From Caballeronia sp. GAFFF1 (GTDB lineage Bacteria > Pseudomonadota > Gammaproteobacteria > Burkholderiales > Burkholderiaceae): a stretch of 64,000 nt of DNA. Positions within the stretch are counted from its first letter, which is position 1. Each line of letters starts with the position of its first letter. Shown here one piece after another: positions 35,635-45,096 of the stretch. The notes under the pieces are model-generated. The model saw only the letters and a program-made list of their open reading frames with translations. It was not told the origin of the DNA and did no database searches. A program made the translations under genes and the position numbers. The DNA is taken from assembly GCF_023630705.1 (NCBI RefSeq), contig NZ_JALQEM010000025.1, positions 184,234-248,233 of the forward strand. Direction: 5' to 3'.

Positions 35635-36152
35635 CTGCTTGCTTCTTCAATGTAAGGCGATGTCTTCGCAACGCCCGCACTTGCGTTGCCCGCATGCATG
35701 CAGCGTTTTGGCGTCACGCGACACTTGATGCGGGGCCGAACTCCTCTGGAAACCGATATTGGCTGCTCCGATAACGCTCGCCTCGTGGCCCTCGCGGCCT
35801 ATCAGCAGATCGTCCGCCGGGGCATCCTTTTCTGACATCCGCCGGCCAACGCCCGTATTCGTATGCGCCGAACGGATTCGCCCTTCTCCAGTGGGGCTGT
35901 ATTGTAACTGAACCGCAATTTCCGACGATAACCGAGGAAAACCCTGTCGAAAGCCGCCGGAATTTCAAAAATATAACGCCTGAACACGCAAAAAGCGATG
36001 TCGCTTGGTGGGCGCGACTACATAACCGCGACAATAAACGCCCACGAAAAACGCCGCCGGCAAGGTTCGCGGGCGGCGTTTATCTTCGCATCGACGTTGC
36101 GTCCCGCCTTTCTGCGCGCTTGGCGCAGATCAGCGAAATGCGTGCCGGGTCG
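35635..36152. other. Intergenic region upstream of dksA
   Basis: 518 bp. It holds the terminator of the G3E GTPase gene (36043-36081) and the dksA promoter region; on minus a TACAAT -10-like hexamer is at 35906-35901 without a clear -35. AT-rich stretch near 35960-35990. No gene that I would defend. Confidence 0.45.
36043..36081 (-). terminator. Rho-independent terminator of the G3E GTPase gene
   Basis: Stem AAACGCCGCC/GGCGGCGTTT (36049-36058 with 36072-36081); on minus it is followed by TTTTTCG. About 70 bp past the GTPase stop. Confidence 0.75.
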
Positions 36153-37238
36153 TTATTTCACCAGGCAGGCGTCGAGGCCGTCGGTGATCAGATCCTTTGG
36201 CAGCTCGATACCGATGAACACCATCTTGCTGTTCTTCTTCTCGATCGGCATCCACTTGGCGGCGAGATCACTGCCCATCATCTGATGCACGCCCTGAAAG
36301 ACGACCTTGCGATCGACGCCCTTCATATACAGCACGCCCTTGTAGCGCAGAAGGCGCTCGCCATAAATCTGCAAAATGCCGCCGAGGAAGTCTTCGAGAC
36401 GGTTCGGGTCGAACGGCTTGTCGCTGCGATACACGAAAGACTTGATCTTGTCGTCGTGGTGCGCGTGATGATGGTGGTGGTGATGCTCGTGATCGTGGCT
36501 GTGATCGTGACCGCACGTGGCGTGGTCGTGATCGTCATCATCGTGCGCGTGATCATGCGCGTGAGCGTGGTCATGATCGTGGTCGTCTTCCGCGAGGAAG
36601 TCCGGGTCGATCTCCAGCTTCGAATTCAGATTGAACCCGCGCAGATCGAAAATTTCCTTGATGTCCGCATCGCCGAAATTTACGACCTTGATCGCGGCGC
36701 GCGGGTTCATGTGCAGCAGCCGGTGCTTCAGTGCTTCGAGCGCGTCTGCATCCACTAGATCGGACTTGGTGATGAACAGCCGATCCGCGAAACCGACTTG
36801 GCGCTGCACCACTTCGTGCTGATCCAGCTGCGCGTTCGCGTGCTTCGCATCGACGAGCGTGATGATCGCGTCGAGCAGGAATTCGTCGGCGACCGTGTTA
36901 TCCATGAAGAACGTCTGCGCGACCGGACCCGGATTCGCGAGACCCGTGGTTTCGATCACCACGCGGTCGAAATCGAGCGTGCCCGCCTTCTTGCGGTTCG
37001 CGAGGTCTTCGAGCGCGCGCGCCAGATCGCCGCGAATCGTGCAGCAGATGCAGCCGTTGCTCATCTGGATGATCTGCTCGTTCGTTTCCTGCACGAGAAT
37101 TTCGTTGTCGATGTTCTCTTCGCCGAACTCGTTCTCGATCACGGCGATCTTCATGCCGTGCTTTTCGTTCAGGATGCGCTTGAGCAGCGTGGTTTTGCCG
37201 CTGCCCAGAAAGCCGGTCAGGATGGTTACGGGAATCAT
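36153..37238 (-). CDS. G3E (COG0523/CobW/YjiA) GTPase, canonical, His-rich
   Basis: 361 aa. P-loop TGFLGSGKTT (8-17), ENEFGEENID, metal motif GCICC (62-66), ETTGLANPGP, FITKSDLVD, a His/Asp-rich linker of ~50 residues (about 213-265) with many HD repeats, and the CobW_C domain. GTP-driven metallochaperone, most likely for zinc given the histidines and the dksA neighbour; YjiA/ZigA/ZagA are relatives. Compare the atypical paralogue at 10.8-12.1 kb, which lacks the CxCC motif. No Zur box was identified upstream. Confidence 0.93.
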   Translation of the reverse strand: MIPVTILTGFLGSGKTTLLKRILNEKHGMKIAVIENEFGEENIDNEILVQETNEQIIQMSNGCICCTIRGDLARALEDLANRKKAGTLDFDRVVIETTGLANPGPVAQTFFMDNTVADEFLLDAIITLVDAKHANAQLDQHEVVQRQVGFADRLFITKSDLVDADALEALKHRLLHMNPRAAIKVVNFGDADIKEIFDLRGFNLNSKLEIDPDFLAEDDHDHDHAHAHDHAHDDDDHDHATCGHDHSHDHEHHHHHHHAHHDDKIKSFVYRSDKPFDPNRLEDFLGGILQIYGERLLRYKGVLYMKGVDRKVVFQGVHQMMGSDLAAKWMPIEKKNSKMVFIGIELPKDLITDGLDACLVK

Positions 37239-37370
37239 GGTGTCGCCTGTTTCCTTGTCAGTGTTCGGAATCGCGCGGCCGGTCGGTGGCGCACTGAATC
37301 GGTTATTGAAACATATTCGCCCAGCAGACGCTTTGCGCCGCGTGACCTTGCCGCAGCCAGATAAGGCCGC

Positions 37371-38570
37371 TTACGCGATTTGCAACAGCAGGCCCTTAAG
37401 GTACTCGCCTTCGGGAAACGCGGTGAGCAGCGGATGATCGACGCCCGCGCCCAGGCGCTTCAGGATGCGCGCATCGACGCGGGCATCGGCCGCCGCGCCC
37501 GCGACGATCTTCTGAAACAGATCCGCATCGATCGCGCCCGAGCACGAATACGTGAAGAGCAGCCCGCCCGGACGCAGCAGCTTGAAACCGCTCAGATTGA
37601 TGTCCTTGTACGCGCGCGCGGCGCGGTCCACGGTTTCGCGCGACGGCGCGAACTTCGGCGGGTCCAGCACGATCAGGTCGAAACGCTGCCCTTCGTCGTA
37701 CAGACGGCGCAGCGTCTTGAATGCGTCGGCGTCGAGCCATTCGGCTCTTTCCGCGTCGAACCCGTTGGCCTTGACGTTCTCCCGCGCGAGCGCGAGCGCC
37801 TCGCCGGACGAATCCACCGACACCACGCGCGCAGCGCCGCCCTTCAACGCCGCGAGCGAAAACCCGCCCGTGTAGCAGAAGCAGTTCAGCACCTCGCGGC
37901 CGTGCGCGTTCTGCTGCACGAGCACGCGGTTGTCGCGCTGGTCCACGTAGAAGCCGGTCTTGTGGCCGTGCTTCACGTCGACGTGATAACGCACGCCGCA
38001 TTCGTTCGTGATGAGCGTCTCCGGCGGCGGATCGCCCGCGAGCACGCCGGTCGTCTGCTCCAGCCCTTCCTTCTGGCGGATCGACACATCGGAGCGTTCG
38101 TAGACGTTCGGGCAGCCGGTCGCGGCGATCAGCGCATCGACGATCGCCGGCTTCCACGCCTCGACGCCCGTCGCCATGAACTGACAGACGAGCTGCGCGT
38201 GCGAGCCTTGACCGGCGACGTAGTAATCGACGATGAGGCCCGGCAAGCCGTCCGCTTCGCCGAAGACGAGGCGCGTCGCGCCGGTGTCACGCACCATCGT
38301 CTGCCGATGCGCGACCGCGCGCTGCACGCGGCGTTTGAAAAACGCATGATCGACCGGCTCGGCTTCGTCGAACGTCCAGACGCGGGCGCGAATCTGTGAA
38401 TGCGGGCTGTACGACGCGCGAGCGAGAAAGCGGCCATCGGCGGCCCGCACGGTGACGGTCGCGCCGGGCGCGGGATTGCCGTCGATGCGCGCGATGGCGT
38501 TCGCGTAGATCCACGGATGGCGGCGAACGAGCGACTTGTCCTTCGCCGGTTTGAGCGTGATGGTGTTCAT
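37371..38570 (-). CDS. Class I SAM-dependent rRNA methyltransferase (RlmI family)
   Basis: 399 aa. N-terminal PUA domain (MNTITLKPAKDKSLVRRHPWIYANAI), central EEHEE-like domain, and C-terminal Rossmann methyltransferase: VLNCFCYTGGFSLAALKGGA (SAM motif I), VSVDSSGEALALARENV, LIVLDPPKFA (catalytic DPP) and LFTYSCSGAID. RlmI methylates C5 of cytidine 1962 in E. coli 23S rRNA; this protein probably does the same. Followed downstream on minus by no partner; 36 bp from xerC, which may be co-transcribed ahead of it. Confidence 0.92.
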   Translation of the reverse strand: MNTITLKPAKDKSLVRRHPWIYANAIARIDGNPAPGATVTVRAADGRFLARASYSPHSQIRARVWTFDEAEPVDHAFFKRRVQRAVAHRQTMVRDTGATRLVFGEADGLPGLIVDYYVAGQGSHAQLVCQFMATGVEAWKPAIVDALIAATGCPNVYERSDVSIRQKEGLEQTTGVLAGDPPPETLITNECGVRYHVDVKHGHKTGFYVDQRDNRVLVQQNAHGREVLNCFCYTGGFSLAALKGGAARVVSVDSSGEALALARENVKANGFDAERAEWLDADAFKTLRRLYDEGQRFDLIVLDPPKFAPSRETVDRAARAYKDINLSGFKLLRPGGLLFTYSCSGAIDADLFQKIVAGAAADARVDARILKRLGAGVDHPLLTAFPEGEYLKGLLLQIA

Positions 38571-38606
38571 TGCGATGATGAGAGCAGCGCGCGTGGCGCC
38601 GCGGTG

Positions 38607-39530
38607 TTAGTCGCGCTTCTTCGCGCGCGGATGCGCCGAGTCGTAGACGCGAGCAAGGTGCTGAAAGTCCAGCGACGTATAGATCTGCGTCGCGGTGATG
38701 CTCGCATGGCCGAGCAGTTCCTGCACCGCGCGCAGGTCGCCGCTCGACTGCAAAACGTGCGTGGCGAACGAATGCCGCAATACGTGCGGATGAACATTCG
38801 CCGGAATGCCCGCGAGCAGCGCCATGCGCTTGACGCGCTCGCGCACCACGCCTGGCGACATGCGGTTGCCGCGCACGGATAAAAAGAGCGCGTGTGGATC
38901 GAGCTTGACGAATCCGCCGCGTACGTCGATCCACGCGCGCAGCGCATCGATCGCCTTGCGGCCGACCGGCACCTTGCGCATGCGCTTGCCTTTGCCGAGC
39001 ACGGTGACTTCGGCGGCGGCCAGATCGAGCCAGCCGGCGGACTGATGTTCCTTCGTATCGACGTGGCGGACATCGAGCCCGACCAGTTCCGAAAGCCGCA
39101 GCCCCGACGAATAGAACAGTTCGAGCATGGCGTGATCGCGCAGCCCTTCGGTGCTGTCGGCGCGCGGCGCGTCCATCAGGGCCATTGCGTCGTCGACGGA
39201 AAGCGCCTTCGGAAGCGTCTTTTCGCGCTTCGGCGCGCGCACGGTCGCCACGGGATTGGCGGGCATCTCGACGCGTTCGGCGAGCCAGCGATAAAACGCG
39301 CGCCACGCCGACAGCCGATGCGCGATGGAGCGCGGCGACAGCCCCGCCGCGTGCGCGCGCACGACCGCGCCGCGCATGTCGGCGGCCGTCAGCGTTTCCA
39401 GCGCGCGGCCCTTGGCGAGCGCGCGCAGTTCGCCTAGTTCGTACGTGTAGCCGCGCAGCGTGTGTTCCGACAGACGCCGCTCGTGTTCGAGCATCGCGAG
39501 ATAAGCGGCGATGTGATCGGCGGGCTGCAC
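38607..39530 (-). CDS. xerC: Tyrosine recombinase XerC
   Basis: 307 aa. N-terminal SAM-like core-binding domain, then the catalytic domain with R145 (GLRLSEL), K180 (LGKGKRMRKVP), H249 and R252 (HPHVLRHSFATH), H275 (LLGH) and Y284 (QIYT). All six active residues are present. With XerD it resolves chromosome dimers at dif. Order xerC-DUF484-dapF on one strand matches the classic gammaproteobacterial cluster. Confidence 0.97.
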   Translation of the reverse strand: MQPADHIAAYLAMLEHERRLSEHTLRGYTYELGELRALAKGRALETLTAADMRGAVVRAHAAGLSPRSIAHRLSAWRAFYRWLAERVEMPANPVATVRAPKREKTLPKALSVDDAMALMDAPRADSTEGLRDHAMLELFYSSGLRLSELVGLDVRHVDTKEHQSAGWLDLAAAEVTVLGKGKRMRKVPVGRKAIDALRAWIDVRGGFVKLDPHALFLSVRGNRMSPGVVRERVKRMALLAGIPANVHPHVLRHSFATHVLQSSGDLRAVQELLGHASITATQIYTSLDFQHLARVYDSAHPRAKKRD

Positions 39531-39540
39531 GTTGCGTCGC

Positions 39541-40260
39541 TCAGTTCGGCAGCAGGCGGCTCAGCGCCGCGCTCGCCAGCACGCCGATCTGCGCGAGGAA
39601 ATCCGTCGCCATGCCGTCGTGGAAGCGCCGCGCGTCGGGCGAGCCCATTACGAGCAGGCCGAACGCGGGCGCATCCGGGCCGGCTTGCGGATCGCGCAGC
39701 GCGACGAGCGCAATCGACTGAATGCCGCGTTCGGCGGACGCGTCTTCGAGCGAGCCGCCGCCGGACGCCGAAGCCGAATTCGCCACGCCGAGCCACTGCG
39801 CTGCCGCAAAGCCGCTGTTCGCGCCGCAATACGGCGCGTCGAGGCTGCCCGCGAAAATACGCACTTCCTCGCCGACGTGGCGCGCGAAATCCGCCTGCCG
39901 GTAAGCTTCATCGACATCCCAGATGCGCAACGCGGCATGCGGCACGTCGAACACTTCGCACAGTCCTTTGCTGATGGTGGACGGCAGCGCGTACGGGTCG
40001 CGCTGGCCGGTCACGCGCACGGTCCAGCGGTTGAACTTCGTGGCGATGCTGTCGTTTTCGTGGCCGTAGCGCAGCAGTTCGGCAAGCCGCCGTTCGAGCT
40101 GCTTGTTCTTGTCACGCAGCATTTCCATCTGGCGTTCCTGCAACGACACGGCCGACTTGCCGTGCGGATTCGAAAGCCGGATGGTGCCGAGCAGTTCGGC
40201 GTGCTCGACGAAAAAGTCGGGGTTGTCGAGCAGATAGTCGGCGACTTCGCGTGGATTCAT
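39541..40260 (-). CDS. DUF484 family GAF-like protein
   Basis: 239 aa. MNPREVADYLLDNPDFFVEHAELL is the family's hallmark start, followed by a coiled-coil (LQERQMEMLRDKNKQLERRLAELL) and a GAF-type domain that ends before LLPN. It lies between dapF and xerC (10 bp before xerC), as in many Proteobacteria. Function unknown; GAF domains bind small molecules. Start at 40260 fits the family. Confidence 0.92.
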   Translation of the reverse strand: MNPREVADYLLDNPDFFVEHAELLGTIRLSNPHGKSAVSLQERQMEMLRDKNKQLERRLAELLRYGHENDSIATKFNRWTVRVTGQRDPYALPSTISKGLCEVFDVPHAALRIWDVDEAYRQADFARHVGEEVRIFAGSLDAPYCGANSGFAAAQWLGVANSASASGGGSLEDASAERGIQSIALVALRDPQAGPDAPAFGLLVMGSPDARRFHDGMATDFLAQIGVLASAALSRLLPN

Positions 40261-40294
40261 GTTTGCCTGATACGTTTGAATGCGTGGGCTCAAG

Positions 40295-41167
40295 TCAGCC
40301 GATGTCCGAAAGCTCGATCTCGCCTTCGAAGACCGTCGCGGCGGGGCCGGCCATGAAAAGCGCGGCGGATTCGTCGCGTGCGCCGTCCCAATCGATCGTG
40401 AGCGTGCCGCCGTGCGTCTCGACGCGTACCGGCGATTCGAGCACGCCGCGCCGGATTCCTGCGGCCACCGCCGCACATGCGCCCGTGCCGCAGGCAAGGG
40501 TTTCGCCCGCGCCGCGCTCGAACACGCGCAGCTTGACCGAATGACGGTCGACGATCTGCATGAAGCCCGCGTTGACGCGCTCGGGAAACCGCGCATGGCG
40601 CTCGATGAGCGGCCCTTCGGCGAGCACGGGATACGCTTCCACGTCGTCCACGATCTGCACCGCGTGCGGATTGCCCATCGACACGACGGACACCCAGCGC
40701 GTCTTTCCGCCGATATCGATCGGCCAAAGCGTATCGTTGCCTTCGCTGCGGCCTTCGAGCCCGCTGGCGTCGAACGGCACGCGCGGCGGATCGAACGCCG
40801 GCGCGCCCATGTCGACGGTCACTTCGCCGTTGTCCTGCATCGTTAGCGTGATGACGCCCTTCTGCACCTGCACGCGCACCGTCGAGGCAGCGGTCAGTCC
40901 GCGATCGCGCACGAACTTCACGAAACAGCGCGCGCCATTGCCGCAATGCTCGACTTCGCCGCCATCGCAATTGAAGATGCGGTACTTGAAGTCGACGCCA
41001 TCGACGGTCGGCTTTTCGACCAGCAGCAGTTGGTCCGCGCCGACGCCGAAGTGACGGTCGGCGAGCGCGCGAACCTGCGCGGCGCTCAGATCGAGCGCCT
41101 GCGAGTAGCCGTCGAGCACGACGAAGTCGTTGCCCGCGCCCTGCATCTTGGTGAACTTGAGTTTCAT
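40295..41167 (-). CDS. dapF: Diaminopimelate epimerase
   Basis: 290 aa. Converts LL- to meso-diaminopimelate for lysine and peptidoglycan synthesis, using two cysteines as acid and base: C75 in EHCGNGARC and C226 in [27 protein letters not shown] at the N-terminus is the family signature. Lies 34 bp upstream of the DUF484 gene on the same strand, so likely one transcript with xerC. Confidence 0.98.
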   Translation of the reverse strand: MKLKFTKMQGAGNDFVVLDGYSQALDLSAAQVRALADRHFGVGADQLLLVEKPTVDGVDFKYRIFNCDGGEVEHCGNGARCFVKFVRDRGLTAASTVRVQVQKGVITLTMQDNGEVTVDMGAPAFDPPRVPFDASGLEGRSEGNDTLWPIDIGGKTRWVSVVSMGNPHAVQIVDDVEAYPVLAEGPLIERHARFPERVNAGFMQIVDRHSVKLRVFERGAGETLACGTGACAAVAAGIRRGVLESPVRVETHGGTLTIDWDGARDESAALFMAGPAATVFEGEIELSDIG

Positions 41168-41215
41168 GGCCGCTATTGTATGTGAGCCTCGGTGCGGCGT
41201 TTCGCGCCGCGCGGC

Positions 41216-42100
41216 TCAATAAAAACTCGCCTCGCCCGGCGGCCGCGTCTTGAAGCGCTTGTGTACCCAGTAATACTGCTCGGGAATGCGCGGAATCTGC
41301 TCTTCGAGAAAGGCGTTCATGCGGCGGGCGTCGGCTTCGTCGTCGCCGGTCGGATAGTTATCCCACGGCTCGAAGATTTTCAGCCGATAACCCTTGTAGT
41401 CCGGCAGCACTTCGCCGATGAACGGCACGACTTGCGCCTTGCCCGTCTTCGCCAGCCGGCCGACGGCAGTCAGCGTGCAGGTCGGAATGCCGAAGAACGG
41501 CACGAAGGTGGAATTGCGCATGCCGTAATCCATGTCCGCGCCGAGCATGACGGGCTTGCGGTCGCGCAGCCAGCGCAGCACGATGCGCGCGCTGTCCGCG
41601 CGGCTCGCCATGTCCGCGCCGAAGCGGGCCCGCTGCCGCTTGGCAATCTCTTCGACCTGCGGATTCGAGAACGGCTGATACAGCGATCCGCATTGCCGGT
41701 GCAGCGAGTAGTTCAGAAAGATCGACCCCGCCTCGATGCCGACGAAGTGCAGGCCGAGAAAGAGCGTGGGCGGCAAGTCCGGATCGCTGAGATCGACGGC
41801 GCTGTCCACTTCGATCAGCTTCTCCAGCTTCTTCGCCGATCCGAACCACTGCACGCTGCGCTCGACATAGCTGCGAATGGCGTGGCGGAAGTGCATCTGC
41901 GCGACTTCTTCGCGGCGCTCGGGCGACCATTCGGGAAAGCAGAGCTTGAGGTTCGTATGCACGATGCGCTTGCGCCGGCTCGGAATCTGATAAAGCAGCC
42001 AGCCGAGGCCATCGCCGAAACGCGCGGTAATGCCGTAAGGAATGATCGCAAGAAACTTCAGAAAGCCAATCGCGAGCGACACGCCGATGCGCCCTAGCAT
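41216..42100 (-). CDS. lpxL: Lipid A late acyltransferase (LpxL/HtrB family)
   Basis: 294 aa. One N-terminal membrane anchor, catalytic H-x4-E motif in GLHFVGIEAGS, MLGADMDYG and FIGEVLPDYKGYRLK. Adds a secondary acyl chain to Kdo-lipid A at the inner membrane. 48 bp upstream of dapF on the same strand. Burkholderia often carry two adjacent copies; only one is present here. LpxM-type specificity cannot be excluded. Confidence 0.9.
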   Translation of the reverse strand: MLGRIGVSLAIGFLKFLAIIPYGITARFGDGLGWLLYQIPSRRKRIVHTNLKLCFPEWSPERREEVAQMHFRHAIRSYVERSVQWFGSAKKLEKLIEVDSAVDLSDPDLPPTLFLGLHFVGIEAGSIFLNYSLHRQCGSLYQPFSNPQVEEIAKRQRARFGADMASRADSARIVLRWLRDRKPVMLGADMDYGMRNSTFVPFFGIPTCTLTAVGRLAKTGKAQVVPFIGEVLPDYKGYRLKIFEPWDNYPTGDDEADARRMNAFLEEQIPRIPEQYYWVHKRFKTRPPGEASFY

Positions 42101-42211
42101 GACGTGCTCCCGCGAACATACGGGCGGTGGCTACCGGCGGAGGATAAGCGCGGGACGAATGACAACAAGCGTTCGACTCTGTAAAAACACGGGAAACCGG
42201 TATAATAAGAC

Positions 42212-42385
42212 CTTCGCCGAGTTAATGGACAACTTGCGGGGCGAAGCCGGCCTGAGCCAGATACATGCATCGCGTGCATCGAGGTTCAGGACGGAGAAAG
42301 GACATCCGCTAAAGCGTCGCCGCTTCAGACTCCAAACGAAGTCGGCTACGTGAATCTCAACCGTACTCAATTGGAGTCTGAAGCG
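42212..42385 (+). promoter_or_regulatory. Structured metK leader RNA, candidate riboswitch
   Basis: A promoter -10 TATAAT is at 42201-42206. Predicted RNA from ~42212: hairpin CTTCGCC/GGCGAAG (42212-42218, 42240-42246) with an inner AGTT/AACT; stem CCG.CCTGA/TCAGG.CGG (42247-42255, 42286-42294) capped by ATGCA/TGCAT; then a perfect 15-bp stem CGCTTCAGACTCCAA (42321-42335) with 42371-42385, which buries the GGAG ribosome-binding site and the first base of the GTG start. AAGCG at 42313-42317 can instead pair with CGCTT at 42321-42325, opening the site. Confidence 0.65.
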
Positions 42386-43572
42386 TGTCGAACGACTACC
42401 TGTTTACCTCCGAATCCGTTTCCGAAGGCCACCCGGACAAGGTCGCCGACCAAATCTCCGACGCCATTCTCGACGCCATCCTGTCTCAGGACAAATACTC
42501 GCGCGTCGCGGCGGAAACCCTTTGCAATACCGGTCTCGTCGTCCTCGCGGGCGAAATCACGACCACCGCGAACGTCGATTACATCCAGATCGCGCGGGAC
42601 ACCATCAAGCGCATCGGCTACGACAACACGGACTACGGCATCGACTATCGCGGCTGCGCGGTGCTCGTCGCGTATGACAAGCAATCGCCGGATATCGCGC
42701 AAGGCGTGAACAAGGCGCACGACGACAATCTCGATCAGGGCGCGGGCGACCAGGGCCTCATGTTCGGCTACGCGTGCGACGAAACGCCCGAACTCATGCC
42801 GCTGCCCATCCACCTGTCGCACCGTCTCGTCGAGCGTCAGGCGAACCTGCGCCGCGACGGCCGCCTGCCGTGGCTGCGTCCGGACGCGAAGTCGCAGGTC
42901 ACCGTGCGCTACGTGGACGGCAAGCCGCACTCCATCGACACCGTCGTGCTCTCCACGCAGCACGCGCCGGACATCGATCTGCCGCAACTGCGCGAAGCCG
43001 TGATCGAAGAAGTCATCAAGCCGACGCTGCCGAACGAACTCATCAAGGGCGATATCAAGTTCCTGGTGAACCCGACCGGCCGGTTCGTGATCGGCGGTCC
43101 GCAAGGCGACTGCGGTCTGACGGGCCGCAAGATCATCGTCGATACGTACGGCGGCGCGGCTCCGCACGGCGGCGGCGCGTTCTCGGGCAAGGATCCGTCG
43201 AAGGTGGACCGCTCGGCCGCTTACGCGGGCCGTTACGTCGCGAAGAACGTGGTCGCGGCCGGTCTGGCGTCGCGCTGCCTGATTCAGGTGTCGTACGCCA
43301 TCGGCGTCGCGCGTCCGACTTCGGTGATGGTGAACACGTTCGGCACCGGCCGCGTGTCGGATGCCGAGATCACCAAGCTCGTGCTGGAACATTTCGATCT
43401 GCGTCCGAAGGGCATCATCCAGATGCTCGACCTGCTGCGCCCGATCTACGAGAAGTCGGCGGCGTACGGTCACTTCGGCCGCGAAGAGCCGGAATTTTCG
43501 TGGGAAGCCGCGGACAAGGCGCTGTTGCTGGCGGAAGCCGCCGGCACCGAACCGGTGGTGCGCGTGGCGTGA
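42385..43572 (+). CDS. metK: S-adenosylmethionine synthetase
   Basis: 395 aa. Makes SAM from methionine and [24 protein letters not shown] (ATP and Mg), [14 protein letters not shown] flexible loop, [16 protein letters not shown] phosphate-binding loop; full length. GTG start with TTGGAG in front, both inside the leader stem described at 42212-42385, so translation is probably controlled by that RNA. Divergent from lpxL; followed by its own terminator. Confidence 0.98.
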   Translation: MSNDYLFTSESVSEGHPDKVADQISDAILDAILSQDKYSRVAAETLCNTGLVVLAGEITTTANVDYIQIARDTIKRIGYDNTDYGIDYRGCAVLVAYDKQSPDIAQGVNKAHDDNLDQGAGDQGLMFGYACDETPELMPLPIHLSHRLVERQANLRRDGRLPWLRPDAKSQVTVRYVDGKPHSIDTVVLSTQHAPDIDLPQLREAVIEEVIKPTLPNELIKGDIKFLVNPTGRFVIGGPQGDCGLTGRKIIVDTYGGAAPHGGGAFSGKDPSKVDRSAAYAGRYVAKNVVAAGLASRCLIQVSYAIGVARPTSVMVNTFGTGRVSDAEITKLVLEHFDLRPKGIIQMLDLLRPIYEKSAAYGHFGREEPEFSWEAADKALLLAEAAGTEPVVRVA

Positions 43573-43590
43573 GCTTCAGCGCAAAAGAAA

Positions 43591-43622
43591 AACGGCAGGC
43601 ATCGCGCCTGCCGTTTTTTTTC
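43591..43622 (+). terminator. Rho-independent terminator of metK
   Basis: Stem AACGGCAGGC/GCCTGCCGTT (43591-43600 with 43606-43615) and a nine-T tract, 18 bp past the stop. The A-run before it would let it act on minus also. Confidence 0.9.
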
Positions 43623-43647
43623 GTCCTCGCTGCGCGATAAGGCCGCT

Positions 43648-43998
43648 TTAGCGGACCGCGAACGCGTACCAGCCGGCGCTGGTCGCCGACGTGCGACGCG
43701 GCCGGCGGCTCGTCAGCGCCGCGGCTCGCGGCTTGGGCGATGGCGCGCGCAGCTGCATCGGGCGGCGCAAAAGCGTGCGCAGCGACACGTCGCGCGAGGC
43801 GGCGCGCGCGCGGAGGTTCAGGAAGAATCCGCGGAACCAGGAGCGGATGCCATCGACCGGATGCGCGTTCGCGGGTTGCGGCGCAAGCGCCTGAGTGCGG
43901 GCGGAATGATGCCGCAACGCGCGGATCATGCCGCGCCGGGCGGGCCGAGCGGCACGGGATGCGGCGCGTCGAAGGCCCTTAGCGATTCGGTGGTTCAT
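43648..43998 (-). CDS. Hypothetical arginine-rich protein
   Basis: 116 aa, unusually basic (over one fifth Arg), with no recognisable domain; a short hydrophobic patch IRSWFRGFFLNLRA about 51-64. It begins MNHRIAKGLRR and ends WYAFAVR. It is the only frame in the gap between metK and the PhyH gene with an ATG start that could be a gene. The arginine richness may simply reflect a high-GC shadow frame; treat as tentative. Confidence 0.35.
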   Translation of the reverse strand: MNHRIAKGLRRAASRAARPARRGMIRALRHHSARTQALAPQPANAHPVDGIRSWFRGFFLNLRARAASRDVSLRTLLRRPMQLRAPSPKPRAAALTSRRPRRTSATSAGWYAFAVR

Positions 43999-44315
43999 GT
44001 CGGCGATAGGTTAGTCTGCGTGGTGGCAAACTCGACAGTAGTCGTCTCAAAAATAGCGTTCAAGGCTTCGATTCAACCCCGGCAACGAAGTTGCACCGAA
44101 ACGATGCGGCCAATGTACCGGACGTGCGTGACTGTCGTAAGTCCGCGTTTTCCCTGCCGGCTAGTGAAGCAGTCGCTTCATGGCGCGGCGCGCGAGCCGT
44201 GCTGCGAGCGCCTTTGCGGCCCGCGCGACTTACAATGCCCGTATTCGCCCCAATTTCGGGTATTGCGCTGGCTGCATGAGGCGATATCGAAGCGCGCGCC
44301 GAGGCTTAAACGAAC
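43999..44315. other. Intergenic region upstream of PhyH gene
   Basis: 317 bp. I see no gene, repeat or strong promoter in it; a few AT-richer positions around 44030-44060. Confidence 0.4.
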
Positions 44316-45092
44316 ATGTCTGAACAAACGTCGCTGAAATCGAAAAGTGATCAGGTGCACGAACTGCGCCAAATGGGCTTCGTCATCGTGAAGGGGCTGG
44401 TGTCCGACGCACGCTGCGACGCGTTGCGCGACGTCGCGCAGCGGCAACTGGCCGAAGCCGCCGCGCCGCTCGAATACGAAGCCGACCTGAAGTATCCGGG
44501 CGCGCCGGAATCGAAGCACGCGCCGGGCGGACATACCGTGCGGCGGCTTCTGGATGCTTACGGGCGCCACCCGCTGTTCTCGGAATTCGCGACATCGCCC
44601 GAAGTGCGCGGCTGGATGGAGCTGTACTTCGGCGAGACGCCGTATCTATCGCGCGCGCATCACAACTGCGTGATGACCAAGCACCCCGCGTACGGCAGCC
44701 TGACGGGCTGGCATCGCGATGTGCGTTACTGGGCGTTCGAGCGCGACGATCTGGTTTCCGCGTGGGTGGCGCTCGGCGATGAAACCGTCGGGAACGGCGC
44801 GCTGTGGTTCGTGCCGCGATCGCATAAGCTCGCGTTCACGTCGGACCGGTTCGACGACGCGAAATTCTTCCGCGCCGATTTGCCGGAAAACACGGCGCTG
44901 ATTCACACGGCGGTTTCGCCCACGCTCGCCAAGGGCGATGTCGTGTTCTTTCACTGCAACACGCTGCATTCGGCAGGAAAGAATCTCACCGATCAGGTGA
45001 AGTTCTCGCTCGTCTACACCTATCGCGGCGCGAGCAACGCGGCGTTGCCGGGCACGCGTTCCGCGTCGAAACCGGAAGTCGCGCTCGTCTGA
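44316..45092 (+). CDS. Phytanoyl-CoA dioxygenase (PhyH) family protein
   Basis: 258 aa. Fe(II)/2-oxoglutarate oxygenase fold: HxD in LTGWHRDVRYW, distal His in LHSAGKNLT followed by a 2OG-binding segment, and WVALGDETVGNGALWFVPRSHK. It probably hydroxylates a small organic substrate in the cytoplasm; the substrate is not predictable. Alone on its strand. Confidence 0.9.
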   Translation: MSEQTSLKSKSDQVHELRQMGFVIVKGLVSDARCDALRDVAQRQLAEAAAPLEYEADLKYPGAPESKHAPGGHTVRRLLDAYGRHPLFSEFATSPEVRGWMELYFGETPYLSRAHHNCVMTKHPAYGSLTGWHRDVRYWAFERDDLVSAWVALGDETVGNGALWFVPRSHKLAFTSDRFDDAKFFRADLPENTALIHTAVSPTLAKGDVVFFHCNTLHSAGKNLTDQVKFSLVYTYRGASNAALPGTRSASKPEVALV

Positions 45093-45096
45093 TCGT

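Noticed and set aside
36049..36081. A separate small RNA near the dksA promoter
   Set aside because: The hairpin with T-tract reads on the minus strand directly behind the G3E GTPase gene and is adequately explained as its terminator.
38607..39530. Integrase of a mobile element
   Set aside because: The tyrosine recombinase is XerC by motif, length and the dapF-DUF484-xerC gene order; no att sites or phage genes are nearby.
42224..42353. Possible leader peptide in the metK leader
   Set aside because: A 42-codon frame starts at ATG 42224 but has no ribosome-binding site and no methionine codons after the start, so methionine attenuation through it is unlikely. The RNA structure is the better explanation.
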